Assembly: GCF_001661345.1 (NCBI RefSeq)
Contig: NW_017962915.1
Location: 561,657 to 625,656, forward strand
Source of the DNA: Ascoidea rubescens DSM 1968
Lineage: Eukaryota > Ascomycota > Saccharomycetes > Ascoideales > Ascoideaceae
Length of the DNA: 64,000 nt
Reading direction: 5' to 3'
The position numbers were made by a program, and so were the translations under genes. Below the pieces are notes generated by a model that saw only the letters and a program-made list of their open reading frames with translations, did not search any database and was not told the origin of the DNA. Positions within the stretch are counted from its first letter, which is position 1. Each line of letters starts with the position of its first letter. Of this stretch, positions 11,092 through 19,383 are shown piece by piece.

Positions 11092-12821
11092 GTAATAATA
11101 ATGGTAATAATAATGGTAATAGAAAGCAATTTGTTGTTAAAGTTGAAAATAAACGCCCCATAGATATTGGTAGTGATAAACAATTCAAGAGTCAAGTTAG
11201 AAAGAAAGCTAGATTCAATAAAACCAAAAATACGGATGATGATGATGGTAATGATGAAGAAGCAGAGGTTTCTAAAAAACTAAGTCTTGAAGGTAAAAAA
11301 AAAGTGAAATTTTCTCGAAGAAAAACGCTTTCATTAAGAACAGTTGCTAGTGATCCAAATATTATAAATAAAAGACGAACTCGAACCAAATTTGATTTTA
11401 CTAAAACCGAAGCGATTACATTTTTCAGAGCAGTTACAATTACACGTACACTTTCACCTGCAGGAAAGATTTTGTGGGGAAAGATAGCTGATTATTTTGG
11501 AGATATTACGCCTGAACTTATTAAAAAAAAATGGCCTAAAATCCGAGGTGTGATTGGAGAGAAAGGTACTAAAAAAGCATTAATTGTTTGGGAAAGGATT
11601 TTATTTAATGCAATTAAAAATAGAGAGGTTTCTAGTAAGGATATTAGAGAAATGAATTTAGCGAAATTTATTGGAATATGGAAGAATGTTGAAGGAACTG
11701 AGTTACCAGGAATTGAGAAATTTGAATTTTTTAAAGAAATTGAGGATAATCTTAAGAAATATGTTTTCATTCCAGAGAATCGACATTCAAGTATGGTTGA
11801 TGAATATTTTGCAGATCGGTCTATGATTCATCGATTAAATACGATAGTTAATAATTCATTTACGTACAAAGTTAATAATGGTTTGGGGAAAATAACCGAA
11901 ATAAATGATAAAAAGAAAAAAAATAAGAGCAATTCTGGAAAAGAAAAAGAAAAAGAAGATGATAATGATAATGATAATGATTATGATTTAGATATTATTG
12001 ATGAGACGGAAAAGAGGAAGATACTTGTTAAACAAACAATTAAGGCCATATTTGCTACAGATGCTAAAAATTATACAATTGAAGCATCTAAGAGAATTTT
12101 AAAAAGATTCAGCGAAAAAGAATGCACAGAAGCGATTAAAGATATGGATCAGAGAAAAGAAATTATATTTCAAATTAAACCTGGTTTACCCAATTTTGTG
12201 TTGACAAGTAAAGTTTTAAATCCCATTGACAGCTTGAAATTTGAGGAATCGTTTTTTCATGAGAGCAAATTGTTCAATCAATTGCTTTGTGAAGTTCTCA
12301 ATTCGTCTCAGGGGTTGATTCTTTCCCCTGCTGTGACTAATGGAACAATGGCATGTTTGCTTGATTTGAGTGTTTTATTGAACAAGGTCAAGATGGTTCG
12401 AGTTGACAAACACGTAACGCCATTGTTGACTGACTACATTTCCAGGGCTATTGATCGAGAAAAGTTGGATTGCGATATTATCATTTGCAAGAACAAAGAA
12501 CGAGCAGTTATGGAAAGAGATATCTTGCCGGTGGTGGCAGTTCCAATTGGCAAGCCCTGCTCGAGAATATGGATTGATGTTCAGGGGAACATCAACCGAA
12601 GCGTATGGGTAAGAGTATTGGTTGTTGTTGTGTCGTTGTTGTTGTTCAGGCCCGGAATATGGTTTAAAGTGTTGTTTGGCAAGATCGAGTTGTTGGTGAC
12701 CAAAGAAGAGTTGAAGGAGGTTTTGGGATGGATGGTGCAGCGCAACTGTGTGAAAGAGCGAAAGCTCAATGGGGGCAGCTGCTACTGGCTCAAGCCTGGG
12801 TGGTTCGACATCCTTGGGTAG
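7653..12821 (+). CDS. TFC3: Tfc3-like, B-box-binding subunit of TFIIIC (tau138)
   Basis: Largest subunit of the RNA polymerase III factor TFIIIC, which recognises the box B promoter element of tRNA genes in the nucleus. The open frame extends upstream through the tRNA region without a plausible ATG, so I start at ATG 7653 (MSSQFASCSPDQLVDHIL). That gives 1722 residues, much longer than the yeast protein (1160). Near residue 140, HGLLVTDIPKVTGQDNR followed by STGLLVYKKF is the B-block-binding winged-helix signature. Two AT-hook-like motifs, KRGRPKK and KRGRPRK, lie near 622 and 642. A poly-Asn run falls near 1125-1150. The C-terminal block beginning RIWIDVQGNINRSVW near 1637 also matches the family. 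The insertions are Asn/Asp-rich. Codon composition changes sharply toward the 3' end. Confidence 0.9.
11029..11090 (+). repeat. (AAT)n microsatellite coding poly-Asn in TFC3
   Basis: About twenty AAT units with a few GGT interruptions at the 3' end, read in frame as Asn with Gly. Likely length-variable. Confidence 0.9.
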
Positions 12822-12964
12822 TGATATATGATATGTCAATGACAGCGATATGTAGTCTGTAATTACAATCTAAAAATGAAACAACAATAAAAATGGCTGA
12901 GCGTCATCTGACAGAAGCCGAAAAGGAGCAGGACTGGAGAGTGGTAAAGTGGGCGTCGCAAAGC

Positions 12965-12972
12965 TATAAATA
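12965..12972 (+). promoter_or_regulatory. TATA box of the SSO-type syntaxin gene
   Basis: TATAAATA, 57 bases before the ATG at 13029, in the 207-base gap after TFC3. Confidence 0.55.
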
Positions 12973-13028
12973 TCGCTGGACTTGAAACTTTTTGTTCTGC
13001 TTTGCAAGCTACTGAAGAACTGCTGACG

Positions 13029-14024
13029 ATGAACTACTTGAGCGACAAGATCTCCAAGGTGGGAGGCTACAACAAGGTGGAAGGAAACAGTATCTACACC
13101 AGCAACACCAACGGATCAGATCCCTTTACTGAATCCTACGAGTTGAACCAGGACCCATTTAGCAACACCAGCTACAACACCAATCGCAATCGCCCCAACG
13201 ACGACGATGACGACGACGATCCAGACAACTACATTGGCTTCAACAAAAAGCTCGTCAAGGTCAACGACAAGTTGGACTTGTACGCCAAAAACTTGAACAT
13301 CATCAGAAAGTTGCAAAACGACTTGATTTTCGAGGTCGATGATGGCAAGAGGCACGAAGCAAACACAAAGTTGAACGAGATAATCAGCTTCAATGACAAT
13401 CTAGAAAACCAGTTGAAATTGAATATCAAAGAATTGAGAGATTTATCCGTTGGCGATTTCATCAAGGTTAACCAAACAGAGAACATCAAGAGCAAATTTA
13501 TGGATTTGATTAATAAATACCGTAAAAATGAGATGAGCTATTCAGAAAAAGTCAAAGATGATATCAGTAAACAATACAAGATTATAAAGCCTGATGCTAC
13601 TCAACAAGAGATCTACAATTACGTTAATAACGCTGATGTTCAAGAACAAGGCCAGCAACAGGTCTTCAAGGATTTCTTGATAAATTCTACTAGAAAAGAA
13701 GAAAGCAAAAACATTTCGAGAAACGTTGAAAGCAGACATGAAGAAATTATAAAAATTGAGAAAAAAATGAACGAATTAACCAAATTATTCTCAGAAATGG
13801 AAAATTTAATCGTTGAACAAGATGATTTGATAAACGAGATCGATAATAACGTTGAAAAGGCCCAATTGAATATTGGTGGTGCCAACAGAGACTTGGAAAA
13901 GGCTGTTACTCATGGTCGTAAATCGAGAAAATGGAAACGATGGTGTATTTTCATCTTGGTGATAGTTATATTGTTAATTATAGCCGGTATAGCTTTTGGA
14001 ATATACAAAGCAACCCAAAAGTAA
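13029..14024 (+). CDS. SSO1: Sso1/Sso2-type plasma-membrane syntaxin (Qa-SNARE)
   Basis: Qa-SNARE for exocytosis that pairs with Sec9 and Snc proteins at the plasma membrane. The frame opens upstream only with TTG, so I start at ATG 13029 (MNYLSDKISKVGGYNK), giving 331 residues. The N-terminal region has an acidic Asp run, followed by the Habc helices (for example FMDLINKYRKNEMSYSEKVK, QYKIIKPDATQQEI). The SNARE motif contains ELTKLFSEMENLIVEQDDLI with the zero-layer glutamine. A basic juxtamembrane stretch RKSRKWKRW precedes one C-terminal membrane anchor at about residues 304-325. Only one copy is in this window, so the number in the symbol is nominal. Confidence 0.9.
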   Translation: MNYLSDKISKVGGYNKVEGNSIYTSNTNGSDPFTESYELNQDPFSNTSYNTNRNRPNDDDDDDDPDNYIGFNKKLVKVNDKLDLYAKNLNIIRKLQNDLIFEVDDGKRHEANTKLNEIISFNDNLENQLKLNIKELRDLSVGDFIKVNQTENIKSKFMDLINKYRKNEMSYSEKVKDDISKQYKIIKPDATQQEIYNYVNNADVQEQGQQQVFKDFLINSTRKEESKNISRNVESRHEEIIKIEKKMNELTKLFSEMENLIVEQDDLINEIDNNVEKAQLNIGGANRDLEKAVTHGRKSRKWKRWCIFILVIVILLIIAGIAFGIYKATQK

Positions 14025-14443
14025 CTTTATTTTCATTTTTTTCAAATTCTTATTCTTATTCTTATTCTTGGTTCTTTTTTCATGTTTTTATATTCTTAAT
14101 TGAACAATCGGTAACATTTTCACTCTAAAATTCTTGAATCTTTTTATATCTTTTTTAGGATTCAAAATCCAAAGTTTTGGTTCAACAATCACGTTTCGAA
14201 CTGCGTTTCGAACTGCGTTTAAATTGCGTCTCATAGTGCGTTTCATAGTGCGCCAAAAAATATTGACGTTTTCCTGTTTTTGTCCGTTTTCTGTTTTTAT
14301 CAACAATTGAATTCATTTCCTAATGCTCACTCAATTAATTTTCAGCTAATGTTCAATTGATTATCCAATTATCTTTCTCCATTTAAACTCGATCTTTGTT
14401 GCTACTGTTGCTTCTGCTGTTTGCTTTTCAACACACTATACGT
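14025..14443. other. Intergenic with a 12-bp minisatellite
   Basis: T-rich 3' end of the syntaxin gene, a tandem 12-bp repeat (listed separately), then a leader for the next gene. No further gene seen. Confidence 0.65.
14191..14252 (+). repeat. 12-bp tandem repeat, about five units
   Basis: Units read ACGTTTCGAACT, GCGTTTCGAACT, GCGTTTAAATT, GCGTCTCATAGT, GCGTTTCATAGT, then GCG. They are diverged copies of a GCGTTTC-N5 unit and stand out as GC-richer than their surroundings. Confidence 0.85.
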
Positions 14444-17023
14444 ATGTGGGATTCTAACAATGGTTCTAATGACTTGAGAGCAAAGCTCTTGAACAGAAAA
14501 AGAAAATATAAGTCCTATCAAAACAAACTTCAAAATGTTCTCGATACAAATATTAATGATAATGACATTAATAATAATTTTAACAACAAGGTTGATAATA
14601 CCAATAATCATATAAATAAAATAAATGATATTGATAATCATTTTCATAACGATTTTAATCAAATTCCAACTCTATCAGATATTAATATAAAATCAAATAT
14701 AAGATCTAATATAAGATCAAATTCAAGAATAAATAAACTCGATTCAAATTATAATTTAAATTACTTTTCAGATAATGATCAATTCTCTAATAATAATCAA
14801 TTCTCTAATAATAATCAATTCTCTAATAATCGATTTTCGATGTTAAATTCAAATTCAAATCCAAAATATAACACAAATTTATTTTCAAAATCTAATATTT
14901 CAAATAAAAATGATTATAATAACGATAATTACGATCACAATCACAATCAAAATCAAAATCAAAATCAAAATCAAAATTTTACAAGAAAAATTAATAGAAA
15001 TAGAAATAGAAATAGAAATAGAAATATAAATATAAATATAAATAGAAACAATAATAAAAAATTAAACAATTATCCTTTATCTTATAAAACTCATTTAACT
15101 TTTGATTTAGACAAACTACGAAAGAAAAATTATCAATTAAACAATGACTATCATAATCCTAATAATTATAATAATCATAATAATTATAGTAATTTTAATG
15201 ATAACATTAATTATAGTGATAAAAATAATATTATTAATAGTCCATTGACGAGTATTCCCGGAACTGTTCCCGATTTTATAAAATCTCCTTCAAAGAACTA
15301 TACTTTTCTTAACACCAATACTCAAAGAAATATTCATAATAATGATAAGAATAATGAAAATGATAATGATAATGGAAATGGAAATGAAAACCAAAACGAA
15401 AATGAAAACGAAAATTGGTTTTCATTATCAAATATAGCGTCAAAATTTAGTAATATATTCAATTCAAATAATACAAGTAATATAAATAATTTAAATAAAA
15501 TAAATAAAAACTATACAAATTTAAATAAATTTCAAAACAAAAGAATTTTAAGATTACAAAAATTGAAAGATCTACAAAATCGGAAAAATAAAGTATTAAA
15601 CGAAGTTAATAAAATATCTAATGAGTCTTATAATAACACCAATGATATAAATGATTATTTTAATAATCGAATACTTGATTTAAATAAGAGGACTCATAAT
15701 ATTAGTCATATAGCTGATTTAGATGATTTAAATGATTCAACTAATGAATTGAATGAAATTATTAATCAAAATGATAATATTGAGCATAATGATCATAATA
15801 ATATTAAGAATAATGATTATAATAATGAAAAAATCAAAAATAAGAAAAACCAAAAAAGTTTAATAAAAAACTTTTTATCAACAATTTACAATAATAATAG
15901 TAACAATAATATCGAGAATAACGGAAATGGTATTAACAATGAAAATAATATCAATGAAGATAATATTAATGAAAATAATAATAGATTGAACAATTTAGAT
16001 GATGACGAATTGAAAGAGTTATCGAAATTATCCAATGAAATCAATAATTGTGAAGAAGAAAATGTGATGAATTTGGACCATGGAATAATAAATTTAGAAG
16101 ACAAAAAAATCACTAAAGATAAAATAAAGAAAAAATCAAAATCAAAGTCAAAATCAAAAGTGAAATCTAAATTTAAGTCTAAATCTAAATCTAAAAAGTC
16201 AAAATCAAAATCAAAATCAAAATCAGAATCAGAATCAGAATCAGAATCTAAAAGGGATAATCTTGTAAATGATAAATCTGAAAGAAGTTCGGCGGATGAA
16301 TTGAGTATTTTCGAAAATTCAATTTTGAAAACATTAAGACAAAATAAAAAATCACAAAAACAAATGAATGAACAAGATTTGATGGAATTGGATGCTAAAG
16401 AACAAGAAATCAAGTTGAAAAATGAGGAAATTTCCAAATTGAATGAAAAAGTCAAAGATTTGGAGAATTCACTACATGATATAAAAAAGTATTTAGAAAA
16501 TACCATCATCCAGAACCAAACAACTCTAAGCAAAAGTAATATTGATAGTTATAATCACAGTCAAAGTGAGGATCCAAATGACCAGCCAGGCCTATCTTCA
16601 GTGCCATCGTTAAAGAGTAACACCACTCATTCAAGCACAAACGACGGATTGCTCACTGACGACGAGACAAGCAAAAAAGGTATCGATGTTCAGTATATTC
16701 TTGGTGAAGAGCCTGGATTCAAGACTCCATTCATCATCAAGAGCCAGTACAATAAACTTGCAAAAACGATCCAGCACAACGAATTGAAGAGGAAAAACGC
16801 AGAGCCCAACCACACTTTCATGACAGAACATAGCATTGACATTCTCCCACAACCAGTAGACACACAGAGCAGTGCTGGAGATCAGAAAGAGGCTCTCGAC
16901 GACGAGGAGTTCGACAAGACCGAGCACGACGATGCTCTCAGGCAGTTGGAGCGAACAGTGATGGGGTTGTCGCCCATCAAGATAGCTTTTCAGGCTGAAA
17001 AGTCCATAGGTCGCAGATTCTGA
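14444..17023 (+). CDS. Unrecognised Asn-rich protein with KS repeats and a coiled coil
   Basis: The first good ATG is at 14444 (MWDSNNGSNDLRAKLLNRKRK), giving 859 residues. I do not recognise the family. The N-terminal two thirds are dominated by Asn with short basic clusters. A possible amphipathic segment NWFSLSNIASKFSNIF lies near residue 325. Residues about 565-605 are Lys-Ser repeats turning into Glu-Ser repeats. A heptad-like stretch from about 643 to 686 (EQDLMELDAKEQEIKLKNEE onward) predicts a short coiled coil. The last 120 residues are normal in composition and include KTPFIIKSQYNKLAKTIQHN, so this part is most likely the conserved domain. A structural role (spindle pole, nuclear pore, cytoskeleton) would fit, but that is a guess. 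Confidence 0.75.
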   Translation: MWDSNNGSNDLRAKLLNRKRKYKSYQNKLQNVLDTNINDNDINNNFNNKVDNTNNHINKINDIDNHFHNDFNQIPTLSDINIKSNIRSNIRSNSRINKLDSNYNLNYFSDNDQFSNNNQFSNNNQFSNNRFSMLNSNSNPKYNTNLFSKSNISNKNDYNNDNYDHNHNQNQNQNQNQNFTRKINRNRNRNRNRNINININRNNNKKLNNYPLSYKTHLTFDLDKLRKKNYQLNNDYHNPNNYNNHNNYSNFNDNINYSDKNNIINSPLTSIPGTVPDFIKSPSKNYTFLNTNTQRNIHNNDKNNENDNDNGNGNENQNENENENWFSLSNIASKFSNIFNSNNTSNINNLNKINKNYTNLNKFQNKRILRLQKLKDLQNRKNKVLNEVNKISNESYNNTNDINDYFNNRILDLNKRTHNISHIADLDDLNDSTNELNEIINQNDNIEHNDHNNIKNNDYNNEKIKNKKNQKSLIKNFLSTIYNNNSNNNIENNGNGINNENNINEDNINENNNRLNNLDDDELKELSKLSNEINNCEEENVMNLDHGIINLEDKKITKDKIKKKSKSKSKSKVKSKFKSKSKSKKSKSKSKSKSESESESESKRDNLVNDKSERSSADELSIFENSILKTLRQNKKSQKQMNEQDLMELDAKEQEIKLKNEEISKLNEKVKDLENSLHDIKKYLENTIIQNQTTLSKSNIDSYNHSQSEDPNDQPGLSSVPSLKSNTTHSSTNDGLLTDDETSKKGIDVQYILGEEPGFKTPFIIKSQYNKLAKTIQHNELKRKNAEPNHTFMTEHSIDILPQPVDTQSSAGDQKEALDDEEFDKTEHDDALRQLERTVMGLSPIKIAFQAEKSIGRRF
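16135..16250 (+). repeat. AAATCA-type hexanucleotide repeat coding Lys-Ser
   Basis: Repeated AAATCA/AAATCT units, grading into GAATCA units, read in frame as alternating Lys-Ser then Glu-Ser. Confidence 0.85.
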
Positions 17024-17366
17024 TGGTATATTCTGTACTCTTCTTTTGCACTCTTCTTTTGTACTTGTTCGGACTCTCCGTAAATTCGTAACTTCGTAAA
17101 TCGTCCTTTCTCGCTCAAAGCTTAATTCTAAAAATAGGCACTGGGCTTAAAGGGTTGGGAACCAGCAAAACGGTACTTGTGGCGCGCAACCCCTATCACT
17201 GGTTCCAGTCTCAGATGTACTGGGATGTGCTGAAATTCCACACTTGAAATACTCTCGAATATAACAAAATTCAGAGAAACAGTACAGGCTTTCAATATAA
17301 ATAAGTACTTCTTTTCTTCTTTTCTTCTTTATCTGCTGCAGCCACCGCTGTGTTTGATTTTACACC
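17024..17366. other. Intergenic, promoter of the small Ser/Thr-rich gene
   Basis: Mixed-composition sequence holding a TATA box and a TTCTTC-rich leader just before the next ATG. No other gene seen. Confidence 0.6.
17296..17303 (+). promoter_or_regulatory. TATA box
   Basis: TATAAATA, 64 bases before the ATG at 17367, followed by a pyrimidine-rich leader. Supports 17367 as a real start. Confidence 0.5.
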
Positions 17367-17864
17367 ATGTCTCTTGTCCTCTCAAGTCCCCAGGAAACCC
17401 TCCAGGAAAACTCTTTGGATCCAGTCGCCAGCTCTGGAATTGTTGTGCAGGATACCATTGTGGTGAGAGTCTCCTCCACCAGAACATTGCCTGTGTCCAG
17501 GGTCTTCAGTACAGTCTATATCACCTACTCAATCACTGAGTTGTCTGTCTTGACTGTTACGCCTGATGAAAATGGCTCCATTAGCAACCCAGGTAGTCTC
17601 GAGACTATTGCTGGCACCTCTGTCTACGCTGGCAGCTCTGCTGTATCGTTGATTGTGGGCCTTTCCAACTCCTCCACTCTGTTCTCTTCAAATTCTGCTT
17701 CCCAATCCCCAGAAACCTCAGAAAACGCAGCTTTCAATATCCATAGCCAAAATCATATATATCACTTTGCTGGTCATACACGACAGGATTCCAGCAGCGC
17801 TGCGAAGAAATTAAAACTTGGTTTATTATTTGTGGGAATTTTTGGCATTAGTTTGGTTTTATAA
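17367..17864 (+). CDS. Small Ser/Thr-rich protein with hydrophobic C-terminal tail
   Basis: 165 residues from ATG 17367. Composition is rich in Ser, Thr and Val (for example TRTLPVSRVFSTVYITYSIT), and the protein ends in KKLKLGLLFVGIFGISLVL, a basic patch followed by a hydrophobic tail. That end looks like a GPI-attachment signal or a C-terminal membrane anchor. No N-terminal signal peptide is visible, which argues against a finished GPI protein unless an upstream exon exists; I found no donor/branch/acceptor set to support one. It carries one in-frame CTG at 17679-17681 inside a Ser/Thr tract. Family not recognised. Confidence 0.6.
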   Translation: MSLVLSSPQETLQENSLDPVASSGIVVQDTIVVRVSSTRTLPVSRVFSTVYITYSITELSVLTVTPDENGSISNPGSLETIAGTSVYAGSSAVSLIVGLSNSSTLFSSNSASQSPETSENAAFNIHSQNHIYHFAGHTRQDSSSAAKKLKLGLLFVGIFGISLVL

Positions 17865-18269
17865 TTTTTATTATTCATTGTTTATTATTCATTGGCCATT
17901 GGCCATTGGCTGCTCGGTATTTTTTTATCCTTGATTCTTTTATGTTTCATTTCCTAAAAAGTCGGTTTATTTTTGTTGACTCTTAAATTTGTATTAGTAG
18001 ATTTCTATGATTTTTCTGGTTTTATTTACAACTCTTAGTTCTTTCTCTTTCTCCTTGGATATTTTAAATTTCTTGACTATTTTTTTGCTTTTTTTTCTTT
18101 ATTTCACCACACTCTTGTGGTTTTGGACTTTGATTTCTTATTTTAGACGAAGCTCATTAATTATTTAGGACACTATCTTAAACTCAATCTATACTCTATA
18201 TATAGTCTCTATGTAAACACGAAACAAGAAAAAATACATTTCTTTCATAAAAAATGTAGAGCAGCCGAT
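17865..18269. other. Intergenic, convergent 3' ends
   Basis: AT- and T-rich sequence between the small Ser/Thr-rich gene and GPI15, with the short repeat TTCATTGGCCATTGGCCATTGG near 17890. No gene seen. Confidence 0.6.
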
Positions 18270-19031
18270 TCAAAACTGCTTGATATATCCAGGTATCTGT
18301 AGTTTATCGTATTTATCATGAAATAAAACTTGCCTCGAGATTTGATAAATCGGTTCCAATTTATCCAATCTAGGTAATAAATTTCCAAATAAAACTTCCA
18401 ACTTCAATTGTTTCAACTCAAAGGCTTTTTTGTCTTTGCTGCTATTATTATATCTTTCGATGTTATTTTTATCGTCTCCATCCCCATCTTTGATAGCTAA
18501 AATTAAGTAGAAAATCACTTCAAAGCCTTCAAAGCCTTCATGAATAATTACATCTTGAATCTTATCAATGGGAATAAACTTGTCTCTTTTGGTTATAGGC
18601 AAAAACCAAATCATGTTCTTCTTGAATGTCGTCGATTGAACTCCAATGTTTTTCAACACAAGCAACGATTCCTTCAACTCTCCCTCAAAGATAATACAGA
18701 ACAAATAATTGTGTGTAAAGATAACACAAATCAGCACCAAACAGCCTTTTAAACCTAACTTGGCTTTAGCCAATTCTATTATACTGATATCATTGGTACT
18801 GTTTCCACTCGACTTTCTTGTTGCTGTTATTACAGAGCTATCCAAAACATATAAAACAAACAAAATACTAATCAAAATGCTAATCAAAATTGAGACAATC
18901 TTGAGAAACGTTGGTATTTGAGACCTCTTCACAATCGTAAATTGAACAGCATCTATTTCATTCACTTCCTTCACTGATTTATAATTTATTGCAGGCTTTA
19001 TTATTAGTTCGTAGTTCTTTAATCCTCCCAT
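18270..19031 (-). CDS. GPI15: Gpi15 / PIG-H, GPI-GlcNAc transferase subunit
   Basis: Subunit of the ER enzyme that transfers GlcNAc to phosphatidylinositol, the first step of GPI-anchor synthesis. I start at ATG 19029-19031 (MGGLKNYELIIKPA), giving 253 residues; upstream the frame continues only to a TTG. Two hydrophobic segments at about 42-63 and 96-115 form the hairpin membrane anchor. The PIG-H domain follows: ESLLVLKNIGVQSTTF, then FIPIDKIQDVIIHEGFEGFEV, then VLFGNLLPRLDKLEPIYQ. These match the PIG-H pattern of an ESLLV..LGVQ strand, an IP...I.DVVINE strand and a terminal LLPRL motif. A short Asp/Asn-rich insert interrupts the domain near residue 185. Confidence 0.88.
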   Translation of the reverse strand: MGGLKNYELIIKPAINYKSVKEVNEIDAVQFTIVKRSQIPTFLKIVSILISILISILFVLYVLDSSVITATRKSSGNSTNDISIIELAKAKLGLKGCLVLICVIFTHNYLFCIIFEGELKESLLVLKNIGVQSTTFKKNMIWFLPITKRDKFIPIDKIQDVIIHEGFEGFEVIFYLILAIKDGDGDDKNNIERYNNSSKDKKAFELKQLKLEVLFGNLLPRLDKLEPIYQISRQVLFHDKYDKLQIPGYIKQF

Positions 19032-19383
19032 TTTCAAACATTTGTTTTCTAATTTCCTTCTTTTACTTTTTAACTGATGAAAAAAAAAAATCAAAAAAAC
19101 AAAAGAAACAAAAACACTGATTTAAACACTACTGTTTTCGTTTTGCAAATTTGATATCACTTTTCTGGTTTAGCCCACGACAAAAATATATATTAACAAT
19201 AGAATAAACAATAGAATAGTAATACTAATATTAATTTAAATAAACTTATCTAGTCCCTTGATTGAAAAAAAATAATTATAATCATATACGAATTAAAATG
19301 AATAATATATTATAACTTAATTTACAATTAGAAAAAGAGAAGAGTTTTAAAAGCAAATAAAATATCTAAATCTATTATTAAAT
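19032..19383. other. Intergenic: GPI15 promoter and HSP70 3' region
   Basis: Very AT-rich. It carries the GPI15 upstream region and the 3' untranslated region of the HSP70 gene, both on the minus strand. No other gene seen. Confidence 0.6.
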
